From: Thalassococcus_A lentus
GTDB lineage: Bacteria; Pseudomonadota; Alphaproteobacteria; Rhodobacterales; Rhodobacteraceae
Assembly: GCF_028023555.1 (NCBI RefSeq)
Contig: NZ_JAQIOY010000003.1
Span: 310,001-374,000 of the forward strand
Length of the DNA: 64,000 bases
Direction: 5' to 3'
Shown: positions 16,515 through 25,429 of the stretch, one piece after another
Layout of the letters: each line of letters opens with the position of its first letter
How positions within the stretch are numbered: position 1 is the first letter of the stretch
Translations under genes and position numbers: made by a program
Notes under the pieces: model-generated
Database searches by the model: none
What the model was told of the DNA's origin: nothing
Seen by the model: only the letters and a program-made list of their open reading frames with translations

Positions 16515-16523
16515 GGCGCGCCG

Positions 16524-18602
16524 ATGCGCGACTTCTTCGCCATTGTAGCCATCCTGTTCGCAGTCATTACACTGGGTGTCTTTCAGGTGCCCGACAAGAA
16601 TGCCTTGGTTTCAGCGGGGATCAGGGCGGAAGCCGAAGCTGCGCTGTACCAGCAGCGGCACCCGATTTCGGTCGAGGTTGAGGGCAGGGTCATTACGGCA
16701 TCCGGACGCGTCGAAAGCGATGACGAGGCTCGGGCCGTGGTGGCCAAATTGGGCAGTCTGGAAGGCGTTGACGCGGTTGTGAGCAAGTTGGATGTTTTGC
16801 CGCGTGTCGCGCCCTTTTTGCTGAAGATCGATAAGGACAGCGACGATATTTCCCTAAATGGGCATGTGCCTGTGCAGGCCTTAAACGCGACGTTGTCCAA
16901 ACATCTTGAGACCGACGTGGATTTGCCGACCGCGACGGGTGCGCCTGATCTGGCTTGGGTTCCAGTGGCCGAGCGCGGCGCTGAGGCGCTGGGTCTGCTG
17001 TTGAAGGGTGAAATGCGGCTCGAGGACAGGGTGTTTCAGCTGACCGGTACGGCACATTTGCCCGCGCATCTGGAACAGGTTGAGACCATCTTGGCGGACC
17101 TGCCTGACGACTATAGCGTCAGCCTCAGCATCGATGTGCTGGATGACGGATTGCCCTATTCGCTCTTCATGAATCGTGATCCGTATATGGGGTTGCGGGT
17201 GTCGGCTAAATTGCCGCCCAGCTTTGATGTGTCTTTGCTCGATGCGATTGGTGTTCCGCAGGATCAGACGATTGCGCTCGCGCCGTTGCCACTGAACCAG
17301 CCCGAGTTTGGGCTGGTCGCGGAACTGGCTATCGGGATCATGAAGGACCTGCCGCAGGGAACGGTCGGTGTGGGCCCGCGCGTGTTAAGTGTCCAAAGTG
17401 GCCCGGTCCCGGAGCAAATTGCGCAAAGTATTGAAGCGCTGCGTGCGGATCTGCCGCCGGGCTGGACGATGCAGCTTGCGCTGGTGCCCGAAGACAGCGG
17501 TGATCCCTTGGCATTGCGCGCCGAATGGAGCGGCGAAACGCTTGTTCTGACCGGCCGGGTGCCTTCTGATTTTGACGAAATCGCCTTGGCCCAAGACCTG
17601 AACGTCACACTGGCCAGCGCGCTGATCGAACGCAGCCCATATCCAGACCTCGATGGCTGGTCCGATAGTCACGGGCCGGGACTGCGTGCTTTGGTTCTTT
17701 TGCAGCAAGGCAGTTATGAGGCTGAAGGCGAGGCTAAAAAGCTGACTGGCATTGCCGCAGACCCACAGGCCCGCCGATTGGTAAGGCAGATGGCGCAAGG
17801 TGTTGAGTTGGGCCAACTGGACTTGAAAGACGACGGTTCGCCGGCTGTCTTTTCACTTCGATATGACGCAGCAACCGGCGCTGTTCTTGATGGAAAACTT
17901 CCCGCGGATTTGAGCCGCCAAGCCATCAGCGAGGCCATCGGCCTGCAAGCGTTGCGTGGCAATACCCGTATTGCACCGGACGGCAATGGATCAAAGGTGA
18001 TCAGCTTGCTCAAGGCGCTTCAGCCTTGGTTGGCTGAAGTCGATGCCTTTTTGCTGGCCTTCGATCAGGGTTCGGTTCAGGCGCAGATCTTGGCAACACC
18101 GGGCAGCAACCCCGAACAGTTGCGAACGTCCATTGGGCGGCATGGAGCGCGGGTCACGCTAGAGGTTTTGCAATCGCCACCACCGACGTCTGGCACGATC
18201 CGAAATCACGTTGTGCTCGATCTGCCGCAGGTGGCGACTGACGGGTATTGGCTTCCATCGCTGGGCCTTCAGCCCGAGCGGGGGGTCTGTCTGGATGCGC
18301 TGCAAGGCGTGCCCGCTGTGCCATTTGTACCCGGCCGGACGACGTTCATGCTCGGAAGTGCAAGGCCGATTGCCCGGCTGGCGGCGGTCGCGCGCAGTTG
18401 CGTGAACGTTGGGGGCCTGACGCTGACCATTACGGCCGAAGCTGCCAGTGCAGAATTCGATGTGTTGAATCGTCAGTTGTCGCGCCGGCGGGCCGAGGCC
18501 CTGCGCGACGCGCTGATCGAACGGGGGGTTGCAGAACAAGGCCTTGTGGCACGGGGTTCTGAAACCGCCGATCAGGATCGGATACTCTACGCCTGGCAAT
18601 AA
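16524..18602 (+). CDS. BON and OmpA-domain envelope protein
   Basis: A 692-residue protein anchored or exported by an N-terminal hydrophobic segment (about residues 4-20). Next comes a BON-like domain (about 45-100, with I-T-A-S-G-R-V-E-S-D-D-E-A), further beta-alpha repeats of similar design (L-N-G-H-V-P-V, L-T-G-R-V-P-S), and a C-terminal OmpA-like domain (about 590-692, with L-S-R-R-R-A-E-A-L-R-D-A-L), which binds peptidoglycan in this family. It starts 9 bases after the transaminase stop and is likely cotranscribed with the D-amino-acid genes. The end overlaps the convergent flavoprotein gene by 16 bases. Its exact role is unknown; tethering to the cell wall is an inference. Confidence 0.8.
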   Translation: MRDFFAIVAILFAVITLGVFQVPDKNALVSAGIRAEAEAALYQQRHPISVEVEGRVITASGRVESDDEARAVVAKLGSLEGVDAVVSKLDVLPRVAPFLLKIDKDSDDISLNGHVPVQALNATLSKHLETDVDLPTATGAPDLAWVPVAERGAEALGLLLKGEMRLEDRVFQLTGTAHLPAHLEQVETILADLPDDYSVSLSIDVLDDGLPYSLFMNRDPYMGLRVSAKLPPSFDVSLLDAIGVPQDQTIALAPLPLNQPEFGLVAELAIGIMKDLPQGTVGVGPRVLSVQSGPVPEQIAQSIEALRADLPPGWTMQLALVPEDSGDPLALRAEWSGETLVLTGRVPSDFDEIALAQDLNVTLASALIERSPYPDLDGWSDSHGPGLRALVLLQQGSYEAEGEAKKLTGIAADPQARRLVRQMAQGVELGQLDLKDDGSPAVFSLRYDAATGAVLDGKLPADLSRQAISEAIGLQALRGNTRIAPDGNGSKVISLLKALQPWLAEVDAFLLAFDQGSVQAQILATPGSNPEQLRTSIGRHGARVTLEVLQSPPPTSGTIRNHVVLDLPQVATDGYWLPSLGLQPERGVCLDALQGVPAVPFVPGRTTFMLGSARPIARLAAVARSCVNVGGLTLTITAEAASAEFDVLNRQLSRRRAEALRDALIERGVAEQGLVARGSETADQDRILYAWQ

Positions 18603-19765
18603 AGGGCTGCGCGTTGCCCGGCCCAGAGTCCCGTCGCCAAACAGGCGTTCAGCAGGTAGCCCCCGGTGGGCGCATCCCAATCGATCATTTCCCCAGCGCA
18701 GAAAACGCCGGGCAAACCCTTAAGCATCAACGAGTCATCCAAAGCGGCCCAGCTTATACCGCCTGTCGTCGAAATCGCCTCATCCATCGGGCGCGGCCCC
18801 TTGTGCCGAACCTCAACGGATTTGATTTGCTGTGCCAAAGCTGCCGGATCGCCGGCCAGCGGGCGGGCGAATTCCATCAGTAGGGCGATTTGCGCTTTGC
18901 CCAGTTTGATCTGACGGCGCAAATGGTTGGACATACTGGTCTTGCCGCGCGGTTTTGCCAAACGTTCGGCCACTTGGTCTGTGTTAAGATCAGGACAGAG
19001 ATCAACAAAGAGCATTTCATCCTTCCGCAGTGCCGCAGTCAGAGGATAGAGCCCACCGCCTTCCAACCCACGTTCTGAAATGATCGCTTCGCCTCTTGAG
19101 GTCATGCCTCCGGCAGTCCAACGGACTGCTTTGATCGGGGTGCCAAAATGCGGGCGCATGTGTTCGGACCAATCGACGATCAATCCGGCATTGGATGGGG
19201 CAAAAAGTTCCAGATCTATGCTCTTGTCGCGCAACAATGCGGTCCAGGCGCCATCGGATCCGAGTCGTGACCAACTTGCGCCGCCGAGCGCCAGAACAGT
19301 CGCGCAGGGATCAATTGTCTGAACACCGATCGGAGTGTCGAATTGAACCAGATCCCCGTCCCAACCTGTCCAACGCCAACGCGTTCGGCGTTCCAGCCCC
19401 AGCGCGTCTAACCTTTCGAGCCACGCGCGAAGCAAGGGCGAGGCCTTCATCTTTTTGGGAAACAGGCGTCCGGTTGAGCCGACAAACGTGTCTTGTCCCA
19501 AACCCTCGGCCCAGGCCTGAACCTGCTCAGGCGGGAATGCTTCCAGCATCGGCCCCAAGGATTTACCGGTTTCACCGTAGCTCGATAAAAAGGGTGACCG
19601 GTCCTGTATCTTGGTCAGGTTAAGCCCGGATTTTCCAGCCATCAGGAACTTGCGGCCAACCGATGGTTTGGCCTCGGCCAGAACAACCGGCACACCGGCA
19701 CCAAGCAGCGCATCGGCGGCCATCAGACCGGCTGGGCCGCCCCCTATCACCAGCGCAGGTTTCAT
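18587..19765 (-). CDS. HI0933-like FAD-dependent flavoprotein
   Basis: A 392-residue NAD(P)/FAD-dependent oxidoreductase of the HI0933-like group (the shorter TIGR03862-type branch). The N-terminal dinucleotide-binding motif G-G-G-P-A-G is at residues 8-13. It is followed by G-R-K-F-L-M-A-G-K-S-G-L-N-L-T, characteristic of the family, and near the end by F-C-A-G-E-M-I-D-W-D-A-P-T-G-G-Y, the second FAD-binding motif. The reaction is not known for this family. The gene runs convergent to the BON/OmpA gene with a 16-base overlap and follows the mscS gene on the same strand. Confidence 0.88.
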   Translation of the reverse strand: MKPALVIGGGPAGLMAADALLGAGVPVVLAEAKPSVGRKFLMAGKSGLNLTKIQDRSPFLSSYGETGKSLGPMLEAFPPEQVQAWAEGLGQDTFVGSTGRLFPKKMKASPLLRAWLERLDALGLERRTRWRWTGWDGDLVQFDTPIGVQTIDPCATVLALGGASWSRLGSDGAWTALLRDKSIDLELFAPSNAGLIVDWSEHMRPHFGTPIKAVRWTAGGMTSRGEAIISERGLEGGGLYPLTAALRKDEMLFVDLCPDLNTDQVAERLAKPRGKTSMSNHLRRQIKLGKAQIALLMEFARPLAGDPAALAQQIKSVEVRHKGPRPMDEAISTTGGISWAALDDSLMLKGLPGVFCAGEMIDWDAPTGGYLLNACLATGLWAGQRAALYCQA

Positions 19766-19805
19766 GGCGTGACGCCGGTCAGGCCATGGCCTGCTTCAAC
19801 ACTCA

Positions 19806-21140
19806 TCAGCCTATATTTTCGGTTTTGGGCGTGCGCATTTCGATCACACGATGTGGATACGGGATTTCAATGCCATTGTCCTTGAGTGCGTTCCACACCA
19901 GAAACAGGACATCGGATGTGTATTTGTTTTTGCCGTCATCGAGCCCGTTCACCCAGAACTCAACCGCGAAATCCACGCCGCTGTCGCCAAGGCCGCGCAA
20001 TTCACAATCGGGCGGATAGGGCTTCTGCAAAACCTCAGGGTGCTTGGAGACCGCCGCCTCGATGATATCGGGAACAAGGTTGATGTCGGTGTTGTAGCTG
20101 ACAGAGAAGTCGACTTCGTATCGGTTTGCACTGCCTTGATCGGAATAGTTGACCACCCGGGTGGTGATGAAATCTTCGTTCGGGACCACGATCCAGCGAC
20201 CGTCAAAGGTTTCGAGGATCATCGCACGCGCTGTCGTTTGGACGATCGTTCCGGCCTCGCCGTTGTCCAACTCGACAAAGTCGCCAACGGTCGCTTGCCC
20301 TTCGAGTAGAAGGATCACCCCGGAAATATAGTTCGATGCAATTTTTTGCAGACCGAAACCAAGGCCAACACCGATCGCACCGCTCAGCACGGCGAGCGAG
20401 GTCAGCGGTATGCCCATGATCGACATCAGCAACAGAAATGCGATGCCAAATATTCCGAGCTCAGCGGCCTTTTGGGCAAGCTGCCGTGTCGCCGGACGCA
20501 TTTCTTCCTGACGACTGATATAGCTGCCGGTCTGGTCGTTCGACCAGCGACCCAACCAGAACAAGAGCGATCCGGCGATAACGCCGCGGATCAGGGCCAT
20601 GACCGAAAAACTGATGTTGCCCAGCGAGATGGTCATTTCGTTCAGACGCGTGATGCTGTCGTCCAGAATGCCCAAGGTATAAAGCGCCATGATCGGCAGC
20701 AGAATGTAGCGACCGAGGACTTTCAGGAATGGCTCTGAAATGATTTCGCGGACCAGTATCCGGGCCGCGATGAACAGGAAAACGCGCTTTCCAAAGGCAA
20801 TCACAGCGCCTGATCCAAACAGTGATCGCGTCACTTGTTCGCCGATGCCGGTAAAAATCCACGCGAGCAGTGGCAGCAGCAAAGGAACGAAAATCAGGAC
20901 AAAGCGGCGGATCGTAGACAGAATAGAGGTGCTGGACGCATCGGGTGTCAGAATCCGTTCAAGTACCGGGCGCAGACGTTTGGTCAAAAGCCAGGCCAGA
21001 ACGAAGGCCGCAAGCAGCAGCGCAAACTGAGACCAGGCAGCAGGCGAAAGCAGCCATCCGCTGGCCAGCTCCCAACCCTGAATGGCATAGCCCGCCGCGC
21101 GTTGAACAATTTCCGGCTGGCTGCTGAGATCCCAATCCAT
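19806..21140 (-). CDS. MscS family mechanosensitive channel
   Basis: A 444-residue inner-membrane protein with about five to six hydrophobic helices in the first 250 residues, followed by the MscS signature. The pore-lining helix is G-A-I-G-V-G-L-G-F-G-L-Q, and the beta domain has G-D-F-V-E-L-D-N-G-E-A-G-T-I-V and W-I-V-V-P-N-E-D-F-I-T-T. The C-terminal alpha/beta domain ends with I-P-Y-P-H-R-V-I. These channels open under membrane tension and release solutes on hypo-osmotic shock. The extra N-terminal helices make it larger than E. coli MscS and closer to the YjeP/YnaI class. It is 40 bases upstream of the flavoprotein gene on the same strand. Confidence 0.93.
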   Translation of the reverse strand: MDWDLSSQPEIVQRAAGYAIQGWELASGWLLSPAAWSQFALLLAAFVLAWLLTKRLRPVLERILTPDASSTSILSTIRRFVLIFVPLLLPLLAWIFTGIGEQVTRSLFGSGAVIAFGKRVFLFIAARILVREIISEPFLKVLGRYILLPIMALYTLGILDDSITRLNEMTISLGNISFSVMALIRGVIAGSLLFWLGRWSNDQTGSYISRQEEMRPATRQLAQKAAELGIFGIAFLLLMSIMGIPLTSLAVLSGAIGVGLGFGLQKIASNYISGVILLLEGQATVGDFVELDNGEAGTIVQTTARAMILETFDGRWIVVPNEDFITTRVVNYSDQGSANRYEVDFSVSYNTDINLVPDIIEAAVSKHPEVLQKPYPPDCELRGLGDSGVDFAVEFWVNGLDDGKNKYTSDVLFLVWNALKDNGIEIPYPHRVIEMRTPKTENIG

Positions 21141-21228
21141 GTCGTACCCCTTTACTCTGCAAGCTTGATCATGGCGCAGATTTGTCCACAGTCATGCAAC
21201 GTACAGGACCTGCCGACAAGAGGCGCCT

Positions 21229-21537
21229 TTGACCCCCGATCGCCAAGACGACCCTATTTGCCCGATCTGCCTGCGACCGATCCCGCCGCAGGCACGGCAA
21301 AGCTTGCATCATTTGGTTCCCAAATTGAAAGGCGGCAAGGGCGGCCCGGTCGTTCGGGTTCACCAGATTTGCCACAATGAAATCCACGCGCGCTTTACCG
21401 AGGCTGAGCTGGCGCGCGATCTGCATACGCCCGAGGCGCTGCGCGCGCATCCTGACATGGCGGGCTTTTTGAAGTGGATTTCGAAACGCCCCCCGACATT
21501 TCACGCCCGCAGCGCAGGCGGGCGTCGAAAACGGTGA
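21229..21537 (+). CDS. small HNH endonuclease-domain protein
   Basis: A 102-residue protein with a compact HNH motif: C-P-I-C near the N-terminus (one half of a zinc knuckle), H-H-L-V-P-K with the catalytic His, and C-H-N-E-I-H-A carrying the HNH Asn and His. The C-terminus is basic (G-G-R-R-K-R). No ATG is in frame near the start; the TTG at 21229 has AAGAGG about 5 bases upstream. The gene diverges from mscS and lies ahead of ybgC. Stand-alone HNH proteins of this size are widespread in alphaproteobacteria as housekeeping-region genes; a nicking or repair role is possible but unproven, and no methyltransferase is near. Confidence 0.8.
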   Translation: MTPDRQDDPICPICLRPIPPQARQSLHHLVPKLKGGKGGPVVRVHQICHNEIHARFTEAELARDLHTPEALRAHPDMAGFLKWISKRPPTFHARSAGGRRKR

Positions 21538-21625
21538 CGGATCGGCTTGGCACCGTTCGGACCGCATGGCTTGCGGCCCCTGCCGTGCCGGTCTAGCTTT
21601 CGCGCAACCAAATCTGGAGCCAGCC

Positions 21626-22015
21626 ATGACCCATCGCTTTGATGTTCGTGTTTACTACGAAGACACAGACATGGCGGGTATCGTTTATCATGCGAATTAC
21701 CTGAAATTCATCGAGCGGGCTCGCAGTGACTGGGTCAAGGATCAGGGATTGGATCAGAACGCCATGCGTGAAGAGGACGGCATCGTTTTTGTCGTGCGCC
21801 GCATTGAGGCTGACTATCTGGGCATGGCCAAATACGATGATGCATTGACCGTGAACACTACAGTCAAAAGCATGACCGGTGTGCGTTTGATCATGACCCA
21901 AGAGGTCATGCGCGGCGATGAATGCGTGTTTCGTGCCGAGGTCACTGCGGTCTGCGTCACGACAACCGGGATCCCCGCCCGCTTGCCAGAAGGGTTGCGC
22001 CGGCGGGTGCACTGA
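21626..22015 (+). CDS. ybgC: acyl-CoA thioesterase YbgC
   Basis: A 129-residue hot-dog-fold thioesterase of the YbgC/4-hydroxybenzoyl-CoA type, usually the first gene of tol-pal operons. It has the catalytic loop Y-Y-E-D-T-D-M-A-G-I-V-Y-H-A-N-Y-L, with the Asp that acts in hydrolysis, and F-I-E-R-A-R. YbgC hydrolyses short or medium acyl-CoA and associates with the Tol envelope machinery. The ATG at 21626 has GGAG about 9 bases upstream; the frame is open to 21566 but that part is not family-like. Unusually, two minus-strand genes separate it from tolQ, so it is no longer in one operon with tolQ. Confidence 0.93.
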   Translation: MTHRFDVRVYYEDTDMAGIVYHANYLKFIERARSDWVKDQGLDQNAMREEDGIVFVVRRIEADYLGMAKYDDALTVNTTVKSMTGVRLIMTQEVMRGDECVFRAEVTAVCVTTTGIPARLPEGLRRRVH

Positions 22016-22018
22016 TCG

Positions 22019-22807
22019 TTAGCCACCGTCGCTGAGGTTAAGGTTTTCGCGATCAATCAGGTATGGCAGCCGGCGCTGGGCCGCTTCGACCCGTCGGGTG
22101 TCGATTTCAGCCACAAGAATATCTGCCTCAGATCCGGCTTGCACGCCGTCTTGACCATCAGGCGTGGCAAGCACGCTTTCGCCCAGAAAGGTCATGCCAT
22201 TTTGCGTGCCAGCCCAGTTTGCATAGGCCAGATATACGCCGTTTTCGAAGGCCCGTGTCGGCATCATCTTGCGCGCGACGCTTGGCCAGCCATTACCCAA
22301 AGCTGTCGGGACCAGAACCAATTGAGCGCCCAAACTGGCAACATGCCGAACCGTTTCAGGGAATTCGGCGTCATAACAGATCAGCGTTGCCATGCGCAGG
22401 CCGCCGAGCTCAAAAACAGAGCACCCGTGCCCGGGCGTGAAATACGATTGCTCGAAACCCGGTGGGATGGCCAGTTTGCGCTGGTGTGACAGCAGTCTGC
22501 CTTTCGGGCTGGTACAGGCCGTGGCGTTGAAAAGCGTACCATCGCAAAGCTCTGCAAAACCGTAGTGAATCGCGAGGCCAAAGTCCTTGGACAGTGCCGA
22601 AACCGCGTCAAAGGTCCTTCCGTTCAAGGGCTCGGCGCGACTGCGCAGGGCATCTCCGATGTTATATCCGCAGCCAAAAAGCTCGGGCAGCAAAAGCAGA
22701 TCGGCACCCTGCTTCGTTGCCTGTACCAGCGCTGTACGCAGCCAGTCCAGCCGATCATCCAAGTCATCAAGTTCAGCCGGAGCCTGCCCAACAGCCAGAC
22801 GAAACAT
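22019..22807 (-). CDS. nitrilase-family carbon-nitrogen hydrolase
   Basis: A 262-residue carbon-nitrogen hydrolase. The catalytic triad of the family is all visible: Glu42 in L-L-L-P-E-L-F, Lys111 in H-Q-R-K-L and Cys144 in L-I-C-Y-D-A-E-F-P-E. The spacing is as expected and the sequence resembles the aliphatic amidase/omega-amidase or N-carbamoyl hydrolase branches more than true nitrilases. It cleaves a non-peptide C-N bond, most likely an amide. Its start lies 5 bases after the stop of the M24-fold gene upstream on the same strand, so both are cotranscribed and probably serve one degradation pathway. The substrate is unknown. Confidence 0.9.
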   Translation of the reverse strand: MFRLAVGQAPAELDDLDDRLDWLRTALVQATKQGADLLLLPELFGCGYNIGDALRSRAEPLNGRTFDAVSALSKDFGLAIHYGFAELCDGTLFNATACTSPKGRLLSHQRKLAIPPGFEQSYFTPGHGCSVFELGGLRMATLICYDAEFPETVRHVASLGAQLVLVPTALGNGWPSVARKMMPTRAFENGVYLAYANWAGTQNGMTFLGESVLATPDGQDGVQAGSEADILVAEIDTRRVEAAQRRLPYLIDRENLNLSDGG

Positions 22808-22812
22808 GAATG

Positions 22813-23970
22813 CTAGCCCTCAGTAACCAGCAGTTCCCTTGGGTACTGCGTCAGATACTCATAGCCATTTTCAGTGACGACGATGCTATCGCCGATCCGG
22901 CCGGCCGTTTCGCCATCGATGGAAATGCCGCCATCTACGGCAAAAGTCATTCCCGGTTGCAAAACGGTAGTGTCACCGGCCTTCAACTCGGGCGCTTCGA
23001 GGTAGGCCACCCCGATGGAGCGTCCGGTACGATAGCCTGTTTCATAGCCCCGTTCAGCGTAGACGGCATTGGCGGCCTCGGCGATGTCCTGCGCCTGAAC
23101 GCCCGGTTTGATCGCGGCAATCGCCGCTTGCTGCGCATCGATCGCCGCCTGCTGAACGCGGGCTGCCTCATCTGTTACGGCGCCAACGTGGAACATGCGG
23201 TCAAAACCAAGTTTGTATTGCTTGAACTGCGCCATGTTGCAAAAGCAGAAATAAACCGGATCGAACCGTTCATAGGCTTTGACCGAAGCACGCCTGTGAA
23301 CCATCGACGCATCCCGACCGCTCTGCAAAATCTGTAGATTGTGTATCATTGGCGATACAAAACGTTCCCACCCGGTGTCTGTCAGAAAACCTGCCGCTGC
23401 CCGGGTTCCGGCGTTCACCACGGCCAATGCGCTTTCGTATTCCCGCGCACCTTCGCGCAGGGATTCATGCGCGGCCTTCATCATCGCCCCTGCGATTTGA
23501 CCCGCTTGTTTCATGACGTCGATTTCCAACGGCGACTTGATCATGCGCTGGGCCCCGAGGACAGGACCGATGTCGCGCAATGGAACCTTTGGGTAACGTT
23601 CATCCAGATAGTTGCGCAAAATCGCGGGAACGTCCGACCTTTCGATCCAGATCGCTTCGGGTGTTTCGGGCAGGGCGCCAGACAGGGCACGGCCCCAAGT
23701 GCGCTGTCCGGCATCTTCCCAGGTGCGCACGTCTTCAACCCAGGTCATTTCCGAAACCATTTCACTTTCCATCAAAGGCGTGATGATCGTCGGCGCCTCG
23801 TCTGTAGACACAACCAACAGCGTCGGGCGCCCGAACTCGATCCCGAGATAACCCCAAAATCCCGCAAGATAGGCAATTGAGCTTTCCGAGGAAAAGACCG
23901 CGTGCCGGATCCCTTGTGCGCGCATTGCATCCTGCAGCGTTGCGGTTCTTTGCTTTGCCTCTTCCAGCAT
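22813..23970 (-). CDS. M24-fold (creatinase-like) hydrolase without metal ligands
   Basis: A 385-residue pita-bread-fold protein: a creatinase-type N-domain (about 1-140, with S-S-I-A-Y-L-A-G-F) and an M24 domain (about 150-385). Aligned with metal-dependent M24 peptidases, both Asp ligands appear to be lost (Cys and Gly in the 241-260 stretch), the GHGIG His is Arg317, the fourth ligand is Asp346 and the last Glu is Gly360. This resembles creatinase and the ectoine hydrolase EutD/DoeA, which use the fold without metal for C-N bond hydrolysis. The start at 23970 has AGGGGG about 7 bases upstream; the frame extends to 24138 without family likeness. The nitrilase-family gene follows 5 bases downstream. 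Confidence 0.86.
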   Translation of the reverse strand: MLEEAKQRTATLQDAMRAQGIRHAVFSSESSIAYLAGFWGYLGIEFGRPTLLVVSTDEAPTIITPLMESEMVSEMTWVEDVRTWEDAGQRTWGRALSGALPETPEAIWIERSDVPAILRNYLDERYPKVPLRDIGPVLGAQRMIKSPLEIDVMKQAGQIAGAMMKAAHESLREGAREYESALAVVNAGTRAAAGFLTDTGWERFVSPMIHNLQILQSGRDASMVHRRASVKAYERFDPVYFCFCNMAQFKQYKLGFDRMFHVGAVTDEAARVQQAAIDAQQAAIAAIKPGVQAQDIAEAANAVYAERGYETGYRTGRSIGVAYLEAPELKAGDTTVLQPGMTFAVDGGISIDGETAGRIGDSIVVTENGYEYLTQYPRELLVTEG

Positions 23971-24240
23971 GTGTGCCCCCTGATCCTTGGAAAGTCTTTG
24001 TTGCTGTCCAATATGTTTGCTTGCGGGCCGGGCCGATATCCTCTTAGCGACAGGCACAGCATATTTGCGGCCAAACGCCGGAACAAACCGGTGATGCCCG
24101 CTTTGTTCCGGCAATCTTTCGCCCATACAGGCAAACATTGCGCGGATCGGCGCATTCTATTGGCGTTTCCCCTGAAAATCAGGTATCCAGAAGCTAAATT
24201 AAGCCCCGAAAGAGGGCACGGCAGGTGAAAGAGCAGATTT

Positions 24241-24936
24241 ATGGAAGCAGAAACCCTAGCGCTCGCGCAGGAGATTGATTTCTCCCTGTGGGGGCTGTTC
24301 ATGCGCGCAACCCTAACCGTCAAGCTGGTCATGCTCATGCTGATCGCGGCGTCGATCTGGGCTTGGGCGATTATCATCGATAAGCTGATCTCCTATCGCA
24401 AGGCGCGCAAAGAGTCGTCAGCCTTCGATCAGGCATTCTGGTCTGGCGAACCACTAGACGAATTGTTTGATCAGATCGGTCTGGAACCCAAGGGCCGATC
24501 CGAGCGTGTTTTCGTGGCTGGTATGATGGAATGGCGACGCTCGCATCGCGAAGATGGCGGGCTCATTCCCGGCGCGCAGGCCCGGATTGACCGCTCGATG
24601 GATGTCGCCATCCAGAAAGAAAGCGAAGAGTTGCAGAAAGGCCTGCCTGTCCTTGCAACCGTGGGATCGACTGCGCCGTTCATTGGCCTGTTCGGAACGG
24701 TTTTCGGGATCATGCACAGCTTTATCGAAATCGCCGAACAACAGAACACATCGCTAGTGGTCGTCGCGCCGGGTATCGCCGAGGCTCTGCTGGCAACCGG
24801 GCTGGGCCTTTTGGCTGCGATCCCGGCGGTCATCTACTACAACAAACTCTCTGCAGACAGCGATCGTATCATTGGCGGGTACGAAAGCTTTGCGGACGAG
24901 TTTTCAACCATCTTGTCGCGCCAGCTGGACGCCTGA
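24241..24936 (+). CDS. tolQ: Tol-Pal system proton-channel subunit TolQ
   Basis: TolQ with TolR forms the inner-membrane stator that uses the proton gradient to drive TolA, keeping the outer membrane attached during division. The 231-residue protein has three transmembrane helices (about 20-45, 135-160 and 175-195). MotA/TolQ/ExbB motifs are visible: P-V-L-A-T-V-G-S-T-A-P-F-I-G-L-F-G-T-V-F-G-I in helix two and G-I-A-E-A-L-L-A-T-G-L-G-L in helix three. It opens tolQRAB-pal-cpoB. The tolR ATG starts 3 bases after its stop. The upstream 270-base gap, shared with the divergent M24 gene, should hold the operon promoter. Confidence 0.96.
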   Translation: MEAETLALAQEIDFSLWGLFMRATLTVKLVMLMLIAASIWAWAIIIDKLISYRKARKESSAFDQAFWSGEPLDELFDQIGLEPKGRSERVFVAGMMEWRRSHREDGGLIPGAQARIDRSMDVAIQKESEELQKGLPVLATVGSTAPFIGLFGTVFGIMHSFIEIAEQQNTSLVVVAPGIAEALLATGLGLLAAIPAVIYYNKLSADSDRIIGGYESFADEFSTILSRQLDA

Positions 24937-24939
24937 TCC

Positions 24940-25419
24940 ATGGGAGCAGGTGTTACCAAATCTGGCGGCTCTGGCGGAAGCCGCAGGCGTCGGTCACGGC
25001 GCAGCGGCGGACAGCCCATGTCGGAAATCAACGTCACTCCCTTTGTGGACGTCATGCTGGTGTTGCTGATCATCTTCATGGTGGCTGCACCGATGCTGAC
25101 GGTGGGCGTTCCAGTCGAATTGCCCAAAACCGCGGCGCAGGCCTTGCCTTCGGAAACCGAAGAGCCGCTCACAGTAACTTTGGGCGCGGACGGAACAGTC
25201 ACGCTGCAAACAACGCCGATCGCACGCGAGGACTTGGTGCCGCGCCTACAGGCCATCGCGGCGGAACGTGCAGACGACCGGGTGTTCCTGCGTGCCGATG
25301 GCACTGTGCCTTACGAACAAGTCGCGCAGATCATGGGCGCGTTGAATGCGGGTGGCTTTTCCTCGATTGGATTGGTGACGGATATTGGTGGCCCGGCGTT
25401 CGACGGGCAGGGGAACTGA
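24940..25419 (+). CDS. tolR: Tol-Pal system protein TolR
   Basis: TolR, the ExbD/TolR-family partner of TolQ. The 159-residue protein has a basic cytoplasmic N-terminus (S-R-R-R-R-S-R-R-S), then the signature M-S-E-I-N-V-T-P-F-V-D-V-M-L-V-L-L-I-I-F-M in its one transmembrane helix, where the Asp takes part in proton flow. A periplasmic domain follows (about 60-159). It begins 3 bases after tolQ. The tail of the gene contains the RBS of tolA, so expression is coupled. The N-terminal basic stretch is a little longer than in E. coli TolR but usual for alphaproteobacteria. Confidence 0.96.
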   Translation: MGAGVTKSGGSGGSRRRRSRRSGGQPMSEINVTPFVDVMLVLLIIFMVAAPMLTVGVPVELPKTAAQALPSETEEPLTVTLGADGTVTLQTTPIAREDLVPRLQAIAAERADDRVFLRADGTVPYEQVAQIMGALNAGGFSSIGLVTDIGGPAFDGQGN

Positions 25420-25429
25420 GGCGCGGGCC

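Noticed and set aside
23971..24138. N-terminal extension of the M24-fold gene
   Set aside because: The extension lacks family likeness, and the Met at 23970 has a strong AGGGGG RBS.
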